Assembly: GCA_012845835.1 (NCBI GenBank)
Contig: JABAKD010000021.1
Span: 62,001 to 126,000, forward strand
Direction of reading: 5' to 3'
Origin: Undaria pinnatifida
Lineage: Eukaryota; Sar; Phaeophyceae; Laminariales; Alariaceae
Length of the DNA stretch: 64,000 nt
Positions 22,223 to 34,700 of this stretch are shown piece by piece (position 1 is the stretch's first letter; each line of letters opens with the position of its first letter). The position numbers and the translations under genes were made by a program. A model generated the notes under the pieces. The model was not told where the DNA came from. It worked only from the letters and a program-made list of their open reading frames with translations, and did not search any database.

Positions 22223-22617
22223 GCTTGTTTCCGGCTTCTTCTACGGCTCCGGTCACGCTCCTCAATGCGCTAAGGAGAACTCTGTGGTACGTGTTTGGTT
22301 GTTGGTTGAGACATCGTAAAACTCATGCTACAAGGAAGCGGCTCACCCACGTTTTCTGACAATTCTCAAGAGGAGCTCTCTTCTGCCATCCAAAACCTGC
22401 CCTCGAGAAGAAAATGACCGATTGTACTTCAAGAACAATGCTATGGTCTTATACTAGACTATATATAATACGTCGACCAAGACTTCGAACTTAATAACAA
22501 CCAACCGCGAACTCTAGTCCCAAAGGTAAAGAAAGGGCACTTCCCCTCCATGTCACAAATCACAAAAGCAATCGAGACCGAGCCACCCCTATCGTGCCTA
22601 AAGCTGTTCATTTCCAT

Positions 22618-22750
22618 TCAATCACAGTCATGTTCAATCACGGTCATGTTCAATCACAGTCATGTTCAATCACAGTCATGTCCAATCACAGTCATGTTCA
22701 ATCACGGTTATGTTCAATCACAGTCATGTTCAATCACAATCATGTTCAAC
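22618..22750. repeat. 16-bp tandem repeat, about eight units
   Basis: The unit is CAATCACAGTCATGTT with few variants (CGGTCATG, CGGTTATG). Frames read through it because substitutions avoid stops, but no protein is implied. Confidence 0.95.
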
Positions 22751-22829
22751 AGATAGTGACGGACATGCTGTACGGCGATGCGACGCCTTCTTGTTCAAGT
22801 GCGAGGCACCGTGGTCTTCAGAACCCGTG

Positions 22830-23640
22830 ATGCCACCAAACAAAACATATGTTCCAGCATTGTCGTTAACCATGTTCTGATCACGATTCATACCTGGCAT
22901 GTTCCCAGCGCAGCCGTCGTTTACCACGTCGTAGTCAACGCCCTGGGGATGCTCCAGTCCTCGAGTGTTGGCGACTGACCTTCAAGTCTTCCCGCCCGCT
23001 ACGCAAGGAGTACATCCAACATCTTCTGAGCCTTCTCGCTGGAGGAGGTCTATGTTTGACCGACCCTGACGCTGACCTGATATAAATGATGAACACCTCC
23101 CACCGCCCAGGCATAAACAAACAAACAAAACAAATGATCGCACTGAATGGGTTAGGATTCCACTGGCCATGGGCAGTTAGTCAGTCCAATTGTCTATTAT
23201 TTGAATAGCGCCATCAGCCATAGAGAAATGTTATGTGAGAAAATGTGCCAGCCGTATTGTAACCCTTGTAGCACGTGTATCTTGCCGTCCACGTTAGGTG
23301 TTTCCCTTTTTGCAGCGTCTAATTACATCTCATTGACGGACCTCTTCAATTCAAGAGCTACCAAAGGCGGTTTGCATATAGTCTATCCGTGCTGTGCTTT
23401 TTCGCCATTCATTAGTATTGGGTTGGATACCTAGGTCGTGCCAGCTACGGGTGCTACGAGAGGGATATCGCCTGTTATCCATTTGTTTGTGAGAGTCAGT
23501 ATTTTGAGGGTCTTTCCGCCTCACCCAAACACCGACTTTGACCGAGAGCTATCGTATCCAGAAGTATCCTCACCGAAGATAGAGGTATGTACCAGGTAGC
23601 GCTTTTCCAAGAAAAAAACATGCTCTGAATGACGGGGCTC
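22830..23640. other. No recognisable gene
   Basis: I see nothing that I can name. Short open frames only. Confidence 0.4.
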
Positions 23641-23641
23641 C

Positions 23642-23762
23642 TTCACACATCTTAATTCATCTTAACACATCTTAACGCATCTTAACACATCTCAACGCAT
23701 GTTAACACATGTTAACACATGTTATATTAACACATGCTAACACATATTAACACATATTTACC
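23642..23762. repeat. 10-11 bp tandem repeat
   Basis: ACATCTTAAC units grade into ACATGTTAAC and ACATATTAAC, about 11 copies. Confidence 0.9.
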
Positions 23763-23769
23763 CAAATTG

Positions 23770-25090
23770 GTCGGAGTGTCACCATTCTTGTCTCGCAACC
23801 TGAAGGTTTCTACGGTGACGCCGTGGGGTGTTTCATCGGGTTGCCCTTTCAGTTTGGTCAAACACGATTTATGTTAGAGGTATGCAGCTCCTCGACGAGC
23901 TACACCCCTGAAAAAACAGGTGCATCGTTATCGTAGCAAGTGTCCTCCTGTACATCATAGGTAGAGCCACAACAATCAAAAGGCGTCGCCACGAATCATC
24001 CAACGATGCATGGGGTATGGGGTATCTCTTCTTGGTCTTCTTAGAGTTGGGAGACACGACACTCATATGTATGTTAGATAATAGCTGCAAAGGCCGTCGT
24101 AGAAAATGACGATCGCCATCGCCATTGCCGGCTGTACTGTACGCTTGCCCTTGAAGTGGACAGTATATGTTAGATAAGTCGTAGTTTATCAACGAAGCCA
24201 CATCTAACAATTTCAGCCCTACCTACATGTACCATTAGTGCCGTTAGTACTACTTGTATTATTACTCTACTATTTGTATCATGTGTCACGTATGACCCCT
24301 GATATTTAACCACATAGTATGTTGCGTGTGGTTCTAAATCGATCGTCGGCTTCGCACGGTTGTCAGTCGTGTACATGCTCGGCTGCTAAAATTCGATGGG
24401 CGGTAGATTACGTGTGTGAGACGTTGACTATATCCACCGTTGAAATGTACCGTATCTACGGTATGTATATGCAACGTACAGTGGGAACCCGCAGTGGCGC
24501 CGGTACGTGCCAGCCATGCGCAAAGGCCATATTCGGGGCACTGGCCCAATTGAGAATACGGGCACTCCAGCAGAGTTGCTACGGGGAGTTCTACTCGTAG
24601 TGGTGCCAACCGATTCCACCAACTAACAGGTATTACAGAGATAGGCGGCCCTATTCAAACGCCGCTACTGGGGGCCCTACATTATTTCACTACTTACCCG
24701 AACCGCGGTCCGTCGTGAACTGCCCTGGGCCACATTAGTAACATAGTACCGAATGACCACTTCACCAACCAACAGGCTCTCACCAGACCTAAACGTCGTG
24801 TATGAGTTGTCACCCAAACGAAGAATACCCTTCGCAGCAATGCAGTCGGTCGCGTCGTCCTCATGGGCGTTTTGAGGAGCACCGCTCGCAACATACCAAG
24901 AACCACTTGATCCCCAGGGATCAAGTCGGGTCGACATGCCCACGCGTCGCTATGCCACGAAAGCCTTTCGTCAAGGTAACCGGCGTTAGTCACGGCTGCG
25001 CTGCCTTTGCCACGAAACCATCACGACACGCCAGCTAGCGTTAGATTGCGAATGAAATTTAGTTTTACTGACAAGGCATGTTCGAAAATA
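23770..25090. other. No recognisable gene
   Basis: Unrecognised sequence. Small frames on both strands show no motif. A short TGTACTGTACG-type palindromic stretch lies near 24132. Confidence 0.4.
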
Positions 25091-25204
25091 GCTGGTGGTG
25101 TGGTGTCCTTTGTCTCATCGGCCGGAAGATAAAACATCTAAAAGAAGGCATCGCGATATTGTAATAAGCAGGGTCATTGTTCCGATGCGTCTCTCATCAC
25201 CTCC

Positions 25205-25454
25205 TCGGGAATACGAGGAGTGCTTCTCTGATGTTACAATCCTTCCGCGCTACAAGAACGTCGCATCTAGAATCGCGTTGTCATTGGGTGGAGGAATAAA
25301 CACACTTGATAACCATGTGGTTCGATGGTTGGATCGATGCAGCATGACGAATATACCGGGGTGCCCGATAGAAGATAGTGAAGAGCCTTTAGTCCGAGCC
25401 GCTCGATGTAACCGCTTTTGTGCCTTTGCCGCTTTTATCTCCTACCTGGTGTGA
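25205..25454 (+). pseudogene. Duplicated exon-like fragment, copy 1
   Basis: The reading EYEECFSDVTILPRYKNVAS at about 25212-25271 is nearly the same as the reading at 25625. In copy 2 the segment is preceded by a pyrimidine tract and CAG. Here the matching position reads CGG, so the apparent splice acceptor is lost, supporting a pseudo-exon. After the shared part the two copies diverge. The N-x-x-S-R-hydrophobic pattern after an aromatic-acidic helix recalls the substrate region of carbohydrate sulfotransferases, but this is a weak, by-eye resemblance. Confidence 0.35.
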
Positions 25455-25623
25455 GATGTAACACGGGAGTTAGTATGGCGTCCACATCATTAGGACTTTA
25501 CTATAGAGGCCGCGCAAGGCGATGCAAGTATATTTGACGGTTAAGTCCGCTTTCTGACATAATGGTCGTTCTTAACAGGTTACCTCCACCGCAACTGTGT
25601 TTGCATCCCCCCTCATTTCTCCA

Positions 25624-25802
25624 GGAGTACGAGGAATGCTTCTCTGAGATGACGACCCTTCCTCGCTACCAGAACGTCGCATCTAGGATGTTCTCCGGGC
25701 ACGACGCGTACGACGGCGATATTCGCGTGTGCATGCGGGAAGATTCGGGAGAAATTTGCGAAGAATATTTAGAATCTGTCGTGGCAGGGGCGTGCAACGT
25801 CA
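25624..25802 (+). CDS. Exon-like fragment, possibly sulfotransferase family, copy 2
   Basis: A good acceptor (pyrimidine-rich stretch, then TTTCTCCAG at 25615-25623) opens a frame reading EYEECFSEMTTLPRYQNVAS, then RMFSGHDAYDGD, a Cys-x(9)-Cys pair and an Ala-rich helix, up to a possible GT donor near 25801. This order (N-x-x-S-R-M, a C...C pair, helix) resembles the middle of some algal and animal carbohydrate sulfotransferases, which transfer sulfate from PAPS to sugars. The PAPS-binding motifs are not in the window. A plausible C-terminal exon lies at 28.7-29.0 kb on the same strand. It could equally be a relic. Confidence 0.35.
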
Positions 25803-25829
25803 ACGTCATAATCATAACGCGAGTATGGT

Positions 25830-25985
25830 ATGGCATGGGATGGGATCTGATCGGATCGGATCGGATCGGATCGGATGGGATGCTGTGCTGTGCTGTGCTG
25901 TGCTGTGCTGTGCTGTGGTATGACATGGTACGGCATAGTATGGTATGGTACGATATGGTATGTTTTAGTGTGGTGTGATATGGCA
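25830..25985. repeat. Pentanucleotide microsatellites
   Basis: Successive (GGATC)n, (CTGTG)n and GGTAT-type runs, each of about 5-7 units. Confidence 0.95.
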
Positions 25986-25999
25986 ATTTTTAGCACTGT

Positions 26000-28480
26000 T
26001 GACCAACGTATTTATGATCGACCAGACTCCTCATAGGAGAAATTGTGCATTATCTCCTGCGATTTACAACATGATTATGTGTCTACCTAGGCCGAGCGGT
26101 CGAATATCGAGCTGAGCTTTCAGGGTTTACTCAAGCGTAAGTTTTGATGTGAGCTATAGACCTTGGATAAGTAAGGAGGTGACGAAACGCGACGTGCACC
26201 CCTGCCATAGATTAAGTAAATACGGTAGCATACTGTAGCATACTCCTTGTGCTATGACTGATATCAACATGCGTATTGGGATGATGCTGCCGGCATGATA
26301 AGAGGGCCCGATGTTGCACGTAGCGATAGCCGTGGCGGAAAGGCGAACGGTCGCTGTCAATGTTCTGCCAAGCAGCACATCCCGAGTCGAAATCGAAATG
26401 GACGATACCAACCCTGACTTCCCGATACGCAGTCGATATATTTTCATGTGTCGCGGTTTTCCTAAATACCAGGTACACCGGATTCAAACCTTGGTTCAAA
26501 GTTATCGTGGAGGGGCGCTTTCGGGATTAGTTATTTCAGCCGCCTCTTGTCTATCCCATTTGGATGCAAGTTGAAACATATCGGGGTGTCTTTGCTTGGC
26601 GATATTTTTAACTCGAACCGTTTTTTGAGCATAATACAGCGTCGTCAGTGCGAGCGGCTTCAACCCGGTAATGGAAATGATTTCAGCCCCCCCCCCCCCC
26701 CCCCTGACCAAGCCTGCGGCAGCGGGGTCACTTTTACGGTCTCCTCTGCAGAGGTTTGCAGCCAGTTGCGCCAGTGACCACCCTATTGTTTACAGTTTTC
26801 GCGATAAGCACTAACACCGTGGAGGTCTTTGCCACGCCGCGCCAACAAACAATTAAAATTAAGGTTTTTTAACGAGGACCAGAGCCCCTTGCACGTCTTG
26901 CCCCCAAACTGTGTACTGAATATGAAGACGCCCCTCCTGCTGCTGCTGTTGTGTTGGTCCCCTACCGTACCTGAAATCGTCCCTGTCTTGCCTTTTGTGC
27001 TTTAATCGGCGCGTTTCGTCTATCTTTGCTAACGTGCGCTACGTCTACTTGCTGACGGAAGGCCTTCTACGCGTGCTACGGTATCGATGAGGGTAGCACT
27101 CTTATCAATAGTACTGTTTCGTACATTTTTTTCAGACTGACGGAGCCCGTTAACTGTCTTAACCGGGGCACAACGAAATGCTTTGGAAGTTCCTGCAATG
27201 CATTATTGCTCATCATTACTCATTGATCAATATTGCTCAGCTGGGTAAGGATACCGTTTGCTCTCAGAGCCCTTTCTTATACGAGGTGTGGACCTGCTCC
27301 AGCAGGGAGTCTCCCTTAAAAAAGAGTATAAGTTAGCGTGTAAATTAGAATATCACCTAGTTTAAATATTACTATTTTAATAGGTGTCACCCCTACCGTT
27401 GCGTAAGTGCTGTAAGCTGCTTGCCGCGATACCACTGCACTCGTATTCTCTCATTAGTGCCATGCCTTGCCAGGTGAGACTACCCCCAATAAATTGATCT
27501 CCTTCGATATCGCCCTATTTCGCGCGATGACGTCAAGACTCTCGATTATGCTCGCGCTAAACAGGGGACCCGTCGTAAAGGCTGCCTAGCCAAAGCCTGC
27601 CTGAAAGCTAAAGCTAAAGGCGACCGCACTACAATAGCGCGGGACTACGGCTTTATACGAGTTGCGGGGCGATGAATTCAATCTGTTTTTACGGGGCTAG
27701 AGTGATCTCACCGTCCGGTATCCCCCCTGCCTGACCTTAACATGAATGGATGCGCCCGACCAACGTCTGCTACGTGCTCCGATCTAGACCCTCCGATCCT
27801 GCGTAACCCGCTGCTACTGATCGTTGCTGGCAATGCAGGGAGCTATGGCAGACATCCGTTCTTCTCCTTTTCGAGACGTTGCCGTGGGTACAGCCCACCC
27901 TGGATTTCTTCCCCATTGGACAGACTGACACCGGTAAGTGAATGGTATGAGTCATCTGCGTTCAGTGACAGATCTGACGCGCGTCCTCCATCATACAACA
28001 CAGGTGACTTCATCATACAACAAAATGCAACACAATACGACACGATATTATACACTGCAACACAACATTGATCTCAACCACAACTGCGCTGCTTGAGGAG
28101 CTGTCCTCCCCCAGGACTTCGAGTACCCACCTCCATTGGGCCTTAGCTATCGCCACCTCCAGGCTGGGCAATGTGTTTCAGATTGAAACCAGGGCTAGAG
28201 TTGTATGATACGAACTGCATAGTGCATGTGAACCCTAGCAGCGCTCACTGTATCGATATCGTCCGCCAGATTTCGAGGGGTCAAATACACCATAGCACGA
28301 GCTTCGATTCAATCTCAAGCCCAAGCGTGTTTGGTAGTTTGGCGGCATGGCTCGCGATGTATGACGCACCGTTCTTCTGAATCACAACTTCGTTATGTGT
28401 GCCGCTGTCTTTCGATAGACGCCCATCGCCCAAACACAATCTGAGTGAATGAAGATGATTAAATCTGGAGAGAGAATAAT
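26000..28480. other. No recognisable gene; one 18-bp poly-C run
   Basis: Poly-C (18) lies at 26687-26704. Frames at 26311-26574 and 27742-28071 have no motif I recognise. If the exon-like pieces at 25.6 and 28.7 kb belong to one gene, this would be intron plus unrecognised exons. Confidence 0.35.
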
Positions 28481-28491
28481 ATGTGCTTTCA

Positions 28492-28615
28492 CGACGCAAC
28501 GACTATGACAAAACACGAAGGGGGGTTGAAGCTAATATCGCGATACCAACTACGAAAAAGGAACACGATATAGCTCATCACGTCAGAGCCAAGAGACGCT
28601 CTGCCATAGCGCACT
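28492..28615 (+). pseudogene. Decayed copy of the downstream C-terminal exon
   Basis: GCTCATCACGTCAGAGCCAA followed by GAGACGCTCTGCC parallels GCACATCACGCCAGAGCTGA followed by GAGACGCTGCTCA at 28803. The preceding 60 bp also correspond in order. This looks like a tandem exon duplication, with this copy the more diverged. Confidence 0.4.
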
Positions 28616-28700
28616 TTCAAACCATGGTTCTCATTCCAAAACGTCCATCTGATCCACATCTGATGTACTTGCTGCTATGTTTGTGCTGTCGTATGTCAGA

Positions 28701-28980
28701 GGTCGAAGTCTCAAATGAATCAGAAGATGGACCCCACCTCGAGTCTGAGGAATTTGTGTTGTCACGACATAACACCAATGCCCGGCATGAGGAAGGAATA
28801 AAGCACATCACGCCAGAGCTGAGAGACGCTGCTCACCAAGCGAACCCTGTCGACAACGCCCTTCACGAGTTTGTGTCTGCTAAATTCTGCCGTCGCTTGC
28901 AAGAGACTGGCCTCCTGCAGCACCCGTTCGTGCTAGAAGAGCTGGTTACCTTCGAGCTCCTACACGAAAGGTGGGATTAA
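28701..28980 (+). CDS. C-terminal exon-like segment, possibly sulfotransferase family
   Basis: A possible acceptor (TTTGTGCTGTCGTATGTCAG, ending at 28700) opens a frame closing at TAA 28978-28980. It is acidic at first (residues 1-30), then reads HITPELRDAAHQANPVDNAL followed by HEFVSAKFCRRLQETGLLQH. The pattern L-x(6)-N-x-x-D-x-x-L-x-x-F-x(4)-F-x-x-R-L is typical for the last helices of carbohydrate sulfotransferases, though not exclusive to them. The open frame itself starts at 28483, but the part before 28701 is a diverged duplicate. No polyadenylation signal was identified. Confidence 0.35.
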
Positions 28981-29574
28981 AGGGGTTTCTTGGAAGTTGC
29001 GGCTGCTAGAATATTGTCTGGAGAACACGTGTATTGTATCTATCTGTGAACGCGACAGCCGGAGTTTGTGTGGCAAAACTAGGTTTCGTATATACCAGGT
29101 GTCTATAATTCAGTCAGTGGCGGCATAGTGGCGAAGAGTTCGCACGTTTTCTGGTTATATCCGTGCCGAAGGTTGCACTGCACATATCCTCGCCGAGGCT
29201 TGCACGCTTCGATCCGAAGTGAGACGAAAACTGACCTTACGAGATTCAGCTAAAGTGGAAAAATTTAAGGTCGTGGTGTTTGCAGCCGACCACCCTGGGA
29301 AAAGCGTGGAGAAAATGGAGCTCACCCTAGTTCCGTGGCTTCAAGGAGCGCTAGTCGTACTTATAGTAGTACACACGACCTTTCTTTTTTCTGCAACGGC
29401 ATGGCTGCGGCTTACTCGGGCCGCTATCTCCTTCCCCGTATAGTACCTACGCGATGTAAATACAGTATCAGACGACGTGCATGGATGAGCACTGAAGTCA
29501 CCACCACGGTGGAAAACTCTCAGCGCTTTGGACGCGATGCTGCCATCTGTTCGGGTTGGCGTTAGCGACATGAG

Positions 29575-30165
29575 TGCCGCTCTTTCACGCCGTACATACT
29601 TGCGCTCGCCTGATGCTAACGCATTCTCTTGGCCACTGGCGAATGGATGACATTTGGATCACACACTGGCGAACTATACACCTTTATTCCCGCATCATGT
29701 CGTTAGCTTAGGTTGACGACAACATGATGGTTGCTTACACAGGCGCACATCCTTGACCGCTGTCATACTGTCTGCATATACCTCAACCGGTTCATAGGTG
29801 ATGAGCGTATCAGAAGCACACTGGAAAACTATACGCCGTTCGTACACGATCTCGTCGTTTGCTAGGTGGAAGACAAAACCATGAGTGTTGCTTGTTCAGG
29901 CCGAACATCCTTGACCGCCGGTACTTTATGTTTCCGTCTTTGTATACCTCAACAGGTGCATGGATGATATTTTGACCACGGTCACGCTGCAGGACAATAA
30001 GCACTTGATACACGATCTCGTCGTCTCTTAAGGTTGACGGCCAAAGCATGCTTGTCGCTTATGCACGGCGTACATCCTTGTCTGCCTATGCGTTTTGACC
30101 GGATTTACTTACCTGAACAGGTGCATGGATGATAACTGGATCACAACCACGCTTGGGCACTTTCA
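29575..30165. repeat. ~160-bp tandem satellite, about 3.5 units
   Basis: Each unit has GCATGGATGATA-type, ACACGATCTCGTCGT-type, TTAGGTTGACG-type and CATCCTTGACCGC-type landmarks. The landmark GGTGCATGGATGA or its variants recurs near 29640, 29795, 29955 and 30121 (spacing 155-166 bp). Units are clearly diverged. Confidence 0.85.
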
Positions 30166-30339
30166 GCCCATGGCATCGGAGGACTGCCGGCTCTATGAAC
30201 CGTTCACTCTGCCGTAGCTAGCCCTCAGCGTCCGGTGTAGCTCTTTAGATGTGTGCAACGGGAGGGGTAGGATGTGTTTAGGCTAAAACGCTTCTGAATT
30301 GCCGACCTCGTCAACTGAGGGACCACAAAGTATAACTCA

Positions 30340-30575
30340 AAGTACCATTCGAGTATCATTCGAGTAACATTCGAGTAACATTCGAGTACCATGCGGATAA
30401 TTCGAGTACCATTCGAGTACCTTTTGAGTACCATTCGAGTATCATTCGCGTACCGTTCGAGTATCATTCGAGTGCCATTCGAGTATCATTCGAGTACCAT
30501 TCGAGTACCATTCGAGTACCATTCGAGTATCTTTCCAGTATCATTCGAGTACCGTTCAAGTATCATTCGCGTTTC
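30340..30575. repeat. 11-bp minisatellite
   Basis: About 20 copies of AGTACCATTCG and AGTATCATTCG alternate. Frames crossing it are repeat artefacts. Confidence 0.95.
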
Positions 30576-32759
30576 ACTCCTGTTTTACAGTAACGATTAT
30601 CAAACATACCTGCCTAGGATACGGGATTGGTTTTCAGGTTGCCCTTGCTTTTGTTTGCTTGGAATTCATTATTGAACTCTTCTGCGAGCAACCTCCGAGT
30701 GCCATACGTGCATCCCTTCGTTGGCATGTATCTTCCATGCCGAATGGCTTACCAAGGTTACCGTCTCATGGTGCTATATCATTCCCTAATTGACGCTAAT
30801 TGACGTTGTCCAGGATAAACAAAGGCTACTTATGTAGGGAGTTTAACCCTATTTTTGTTGCAGAGTTTAGGCCAAAACTCGGTTGAGTGGCCCCGATATT
30901 TTGTTTTTACGTTGGCGGAGCGTAAAAACTCGATGGCGGTGATGTCGCCAATCCGGATAACTTAACCTTAAGACTGCAAAGAGCACTCTCGCGCGAGTAG
31001 CTCCGACCCGCCGAAAATCGATACAGTACCCTGAAAGTGATAGGTGCAATACAAGGGGTATCCACCCGATATACCGACTGCTGGGGCTCCCCACATGCTG
31101 GGACACCATTCCTAATAGCGTCTGTCCTACGTTATTCGCTCAGATGCGTAGGCCATGATATGGCACATCGGAGTGCATTGTGTGTTTGCTACTCTGGCTT
31201 TCCATCCATTGGTTTAAATCGCTCCGCTTTCATAACTAGGCCGAAAAACATTGATGGTTTTGCTTTGCTTCCCGCCAATCTAGTGTGCCCCGCGTTCGAA
31301 ACTAGGCCGCAAACCTTAACATGTTTTGATCTTGTTTCCGCCGCATCAGCTTTCCTTGTCTAGCAGCCCGTGAACCCTCTTGGCTCTTCCTCTACTCTCT
31401 GCGCTATGTACGTCATAGGTGTGTATTTGAGGCATTGTGCTTGTCTTCTTTCTATCAAAGCCCTCTCAACCAGCCCCCCAGTCCTCGGTTGGGCATGGGT
31501 GTGCTTTCGCGTACGCCTTTTGTTATGGCTTGCGTGTCTCGGGTTCCAATTGGACAGAATCTATTGTAACCCAGCTTTCTGGAGCATGATGCCATCAACC
31601 TTTCGCTAGTATTTCTTGGTCCAAGCTTTGTTAGACCCCCCATGTACGCTCACTTATTGTATCAGCCCGTGAAACCGTTGTAGTTTTCGCCTGATCCTTT
31701 CGTATCCTGAAATTCGCTCGAACCGTGCGCAATCGCGGCGCTAGCTTTTTTGAGTTGCGTGTTAGTTCATGCCTCCCCCCTGTACCCGGCTTTGGCGTCA
31801 GCCCGCGTATATGTTCTGTGATTATTTGCCAGACGAGATATCGCCTGCACCATGAAATTGCTGTTTGGTAGCAACCCTGGACCGTACGTTGTTTCACTAC
31901 CCCCTTTTCGCTTTTCCTCGCCTAGTACTTTGGCGAGTTCGTGTTGGTTTTGCATTTTCCTCCTTGGCCTTCTTTCCACCGGCACCGTGTACCCCATGAA
32001 AACCTACGTCCTCCCGTCTCTACCCTGCCTGCATGCTCGGAACGTAGACTATACCCTTTCGTTTTCGCGTTCTTGCCACGCGGGAAGTGTTTGGTTTATC
32101 TCTCCATTTATGGGCGCCCTTGCCCCTTAACGGCTGTAGATGCTAGCAGATATCGAGCGTAGTAGTCGTTTCCCCGTTTGTCCTGGAAACTCGTTCGTCG
32201 ACGCGTACTGCGCACATTATACTTGAGCCGTACTGTCTCAAAAGAACTTACCGATCAATATGGTCAGTATTATCGCCTCATGACTCTTCAGCGCAGCCCC
32301 TCCAAGAGTCTAGTATCCTTGTGGAACTGTAACCGGATTTCTCAACTTAGCTGTATGCCATCTTTTTTCCACCCCCAAGAGAGCATTTGCTCGTGCTTTG
32401 GGTGTTCAAGACGGTGAATTTGGTTGGAACTTGACCTCGTGACTTCAGTTGCTCTACTTGTCTACAACTTGATGAGTGCTCGTCTTTGTGAGTTTTGCCT
32501 CGACATTGTATAGAAACATCCCTCTATAGTGCGGTATAGTGCGGTATAGCACGGTAGGGGTTGCGAGTTGTTCAGTTAACTACTAATGTTCCTGATAATG
32601 TGTCCGGTTGCGCTCCTCAAGTTCGAAACAACTAAGTGGTTGGTCATTGATCTAGTAATTTTACGAGTATAGAAGCCTTCTTAGGATAAAGGCATAGAAG
32701 CTTGGTTGTGTTGTGCGAACGAATGACTTTGAAGGTCGTGTTTCGCGTGATGGTGATGA

Positions 32760-33110
32760 CGTTGTTGATGTTGATGAGATGTTGATGATGATGATCATGA
32801 TCATGAGCTCCTCATGTTAGGACCTCAGAAAATCTCAGAATGTGCTGCACAGGTACCCTACCGTGGGTTGGCTCTACCAATGGTCGGTGTACCTTGCCTA
32901 TGTTTCGTCCCCACCGACGACCCATGGTGTTTTCGTGCCACACAATGGCTTTCGTCGTCTCTTTTTTCTCTCGCCCTATGGCCCTGGTGTAAACATCCTA
33001 CACGTAGTAAACATAGTTATGATGATATTGATGACATTGTCGATATTGATTTGATTGATTATATTGATGGTATTGATGGTATTGAATACTCGTATATTGA
33101 TTATGTCGAG
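32760..33110. repeat. GATGTT and ATTGAT microsatellites
   Basis: Two short simple-repeat tracts: GATGTTGATGATGAT-type at about 32760-32810 and ATATTGATGGTATTGATGG-type at 33015-33110, separated by unique sequence. Confidence 0.85.
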
Positions 33111-33324
33111 ACGCTTGCAGCTGGTGGGAACTGTAAATGCTTCCAGCCTTGTGAACTCCTTTTCGTTTTCGCGACGAGCGACTTCTTTCTTTTTTTTGGT
33201 ATTTTCCTTGCATCTTGGCGTACCAGGTACTTGTTTTCCACGAAGATCTTCGGTGTACATTAGCCCCAGCTGGTCGGGCGTTTCACTACTGCTGCCTGCT
33301 ACCATGATGAGGTCGCACGTTGTC

Positions 33325-33362
33325 GACCTACAGGGGCTCCCCGTCGAGAGCCCCTGTAGGTC
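33325..33362. repeat. Perfect 15-bp inverted repeat with 8-base loop
   Basis: GACCTACAGGGGCTC (33325-33339) and its exact complement GAGCCCCTGTAGGTC (33348-33362) can form a GC-rich hairpin. There is no T-run next to it, and no gene it would obviously serve. Confidence 0.85.
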
Positions 33363-33477
33363 CCTTGGCAACGGTTCCGTGCTGGCACTCCAGGCCAGTA
33401 GTAGATTATGCTTGAGCCATTTTCTTCCTGTTTGACTGTACCTGCGCCCGAGCGCCCGCCGTTATCGAATCCTGTTC

Positions 33478-33830
33478 CAGCTTTGCAGCCAACAGGTCAG
33501 TTTATCTTGACTCCATGTTTTCTCCAGTCTTTGGCGTACCTGCCCCAACGGTCCAACGGTACCGACCTTCATCCTGGTTTTGCAGCCGACAGGCCTGTTT
33601 TACCTTGACCCAAATATCTCGTTTTTTTCGATATGCTCGCCCCTTCGATCCAACGACACCAGCCTTCGCCCTGGCTTCATAGCCCGCCCCGACTGTGCAG
33701 TCCACAGGTCGTCCCCTCTCCACCCCCAATTTTTCCCGTCTTGTTTGGCGTACCTGTCACATGGATCCTGCGGTTTGTACCCCAGCTTGGCTTCACAGCC
33801 CATGATAGTCGTTTTCTGCCGACTCCCTTT
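33478..33830. repeat. ~100-bp degenerate tandem repeat
   Basis: About 3.5 units, each with CAGCC(A/G)ACAGG, TTGACC/TTGACT, CGTACCTG, CAACG and CCTGG(C/T)TT landmarks in the same order. Confidence 0.65.
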
Positions 33831-34700
33831 TATGACCAACGGCTTTACTACGCACTTCGTGATGCTAGTAGTCCTTGAAGCTATTGTCATTAATAGTGTT
33901 TCAAAGTCCCTTGGTGTGGACCCCCTTTTTCGAACTACCGCACGTCGCTCGCTGGCACCACTTGCCTACTTTCTTGTTTTGCCTACTTGTACCTTTTTTG
34001 GTTCCCCTCATAGGGTTGATCCACTCTACCACTCTACCACTCTACGAGTACAAACCTAGGGTTTCCGACCTACGATGCCCAGCCACAACTTTCTTCTTGC
34101 CGTGTTCTCCCTTCCCCACCACGTTCTGCAGCTAGACACTTCCAGCGTTGATTCGACCTCCACGAGCGTCTTCTTGCCGACTCCCTTTCGGCTTGCATTA
34201 TGTACGGTTGAAAGCTCTTGCTACGCTTGCTGACATTGCTCCCGTAATTTGCTAGCCTCTCAAGACGTCAGAATGCCGACCCCCTCTCTCCTTCTTCCCA
34301 AGTATCTTCTGACTTCTGTGTCGGCGTTGCAGTTTTGTGCTTGTGTATTGCTTTCGAGAGGCTGCATCACGTTCCATTTTTTCGGGTACTTAAGTCTAGC
34401 CAGCTTGCTTATCACGATGCCCTGCTGTTGACCCTGTTTCAGCTTTCCCGTGTATCTCATGTCTCCAGTTCCACCCTTTCGGTGTTGTGCTTTATCGTAT
34501 TTTCGCGACTTGTTCTGGTAGATCCGGCTTTCCCTTTTACAGATCGACCGAAGGCCTTGTACCTAAGGCCTTGAGCTAGCCTCCCCGGTCCCACCTTACG
34601 CCTCCCGCGTTGATTACTTCTTAACGTGCGTTCTTTTAGACCAACAGGCCAGTGGCCTCACGCTCCCCTCTTAGGCCCCACGTTACAGGCCTCCAATTTG

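Larger units (their letters stand above)
31200..34700. other. Pyrimidine-rich stretch with decayed ~100-bp repeats
   Basis: The plus strand is strongly biased to T and C with few purine runs. Clearer repeat units are present at 31218-31340 (ACTAGGCCG...GTTTTG...TTCCCGCC twice) and at 33478-33830. No frame contains a motif. The bias gives many Leu/Ser/Pro-rich plus-strand frames that I do not regard as genes. Confidence 0.55.
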
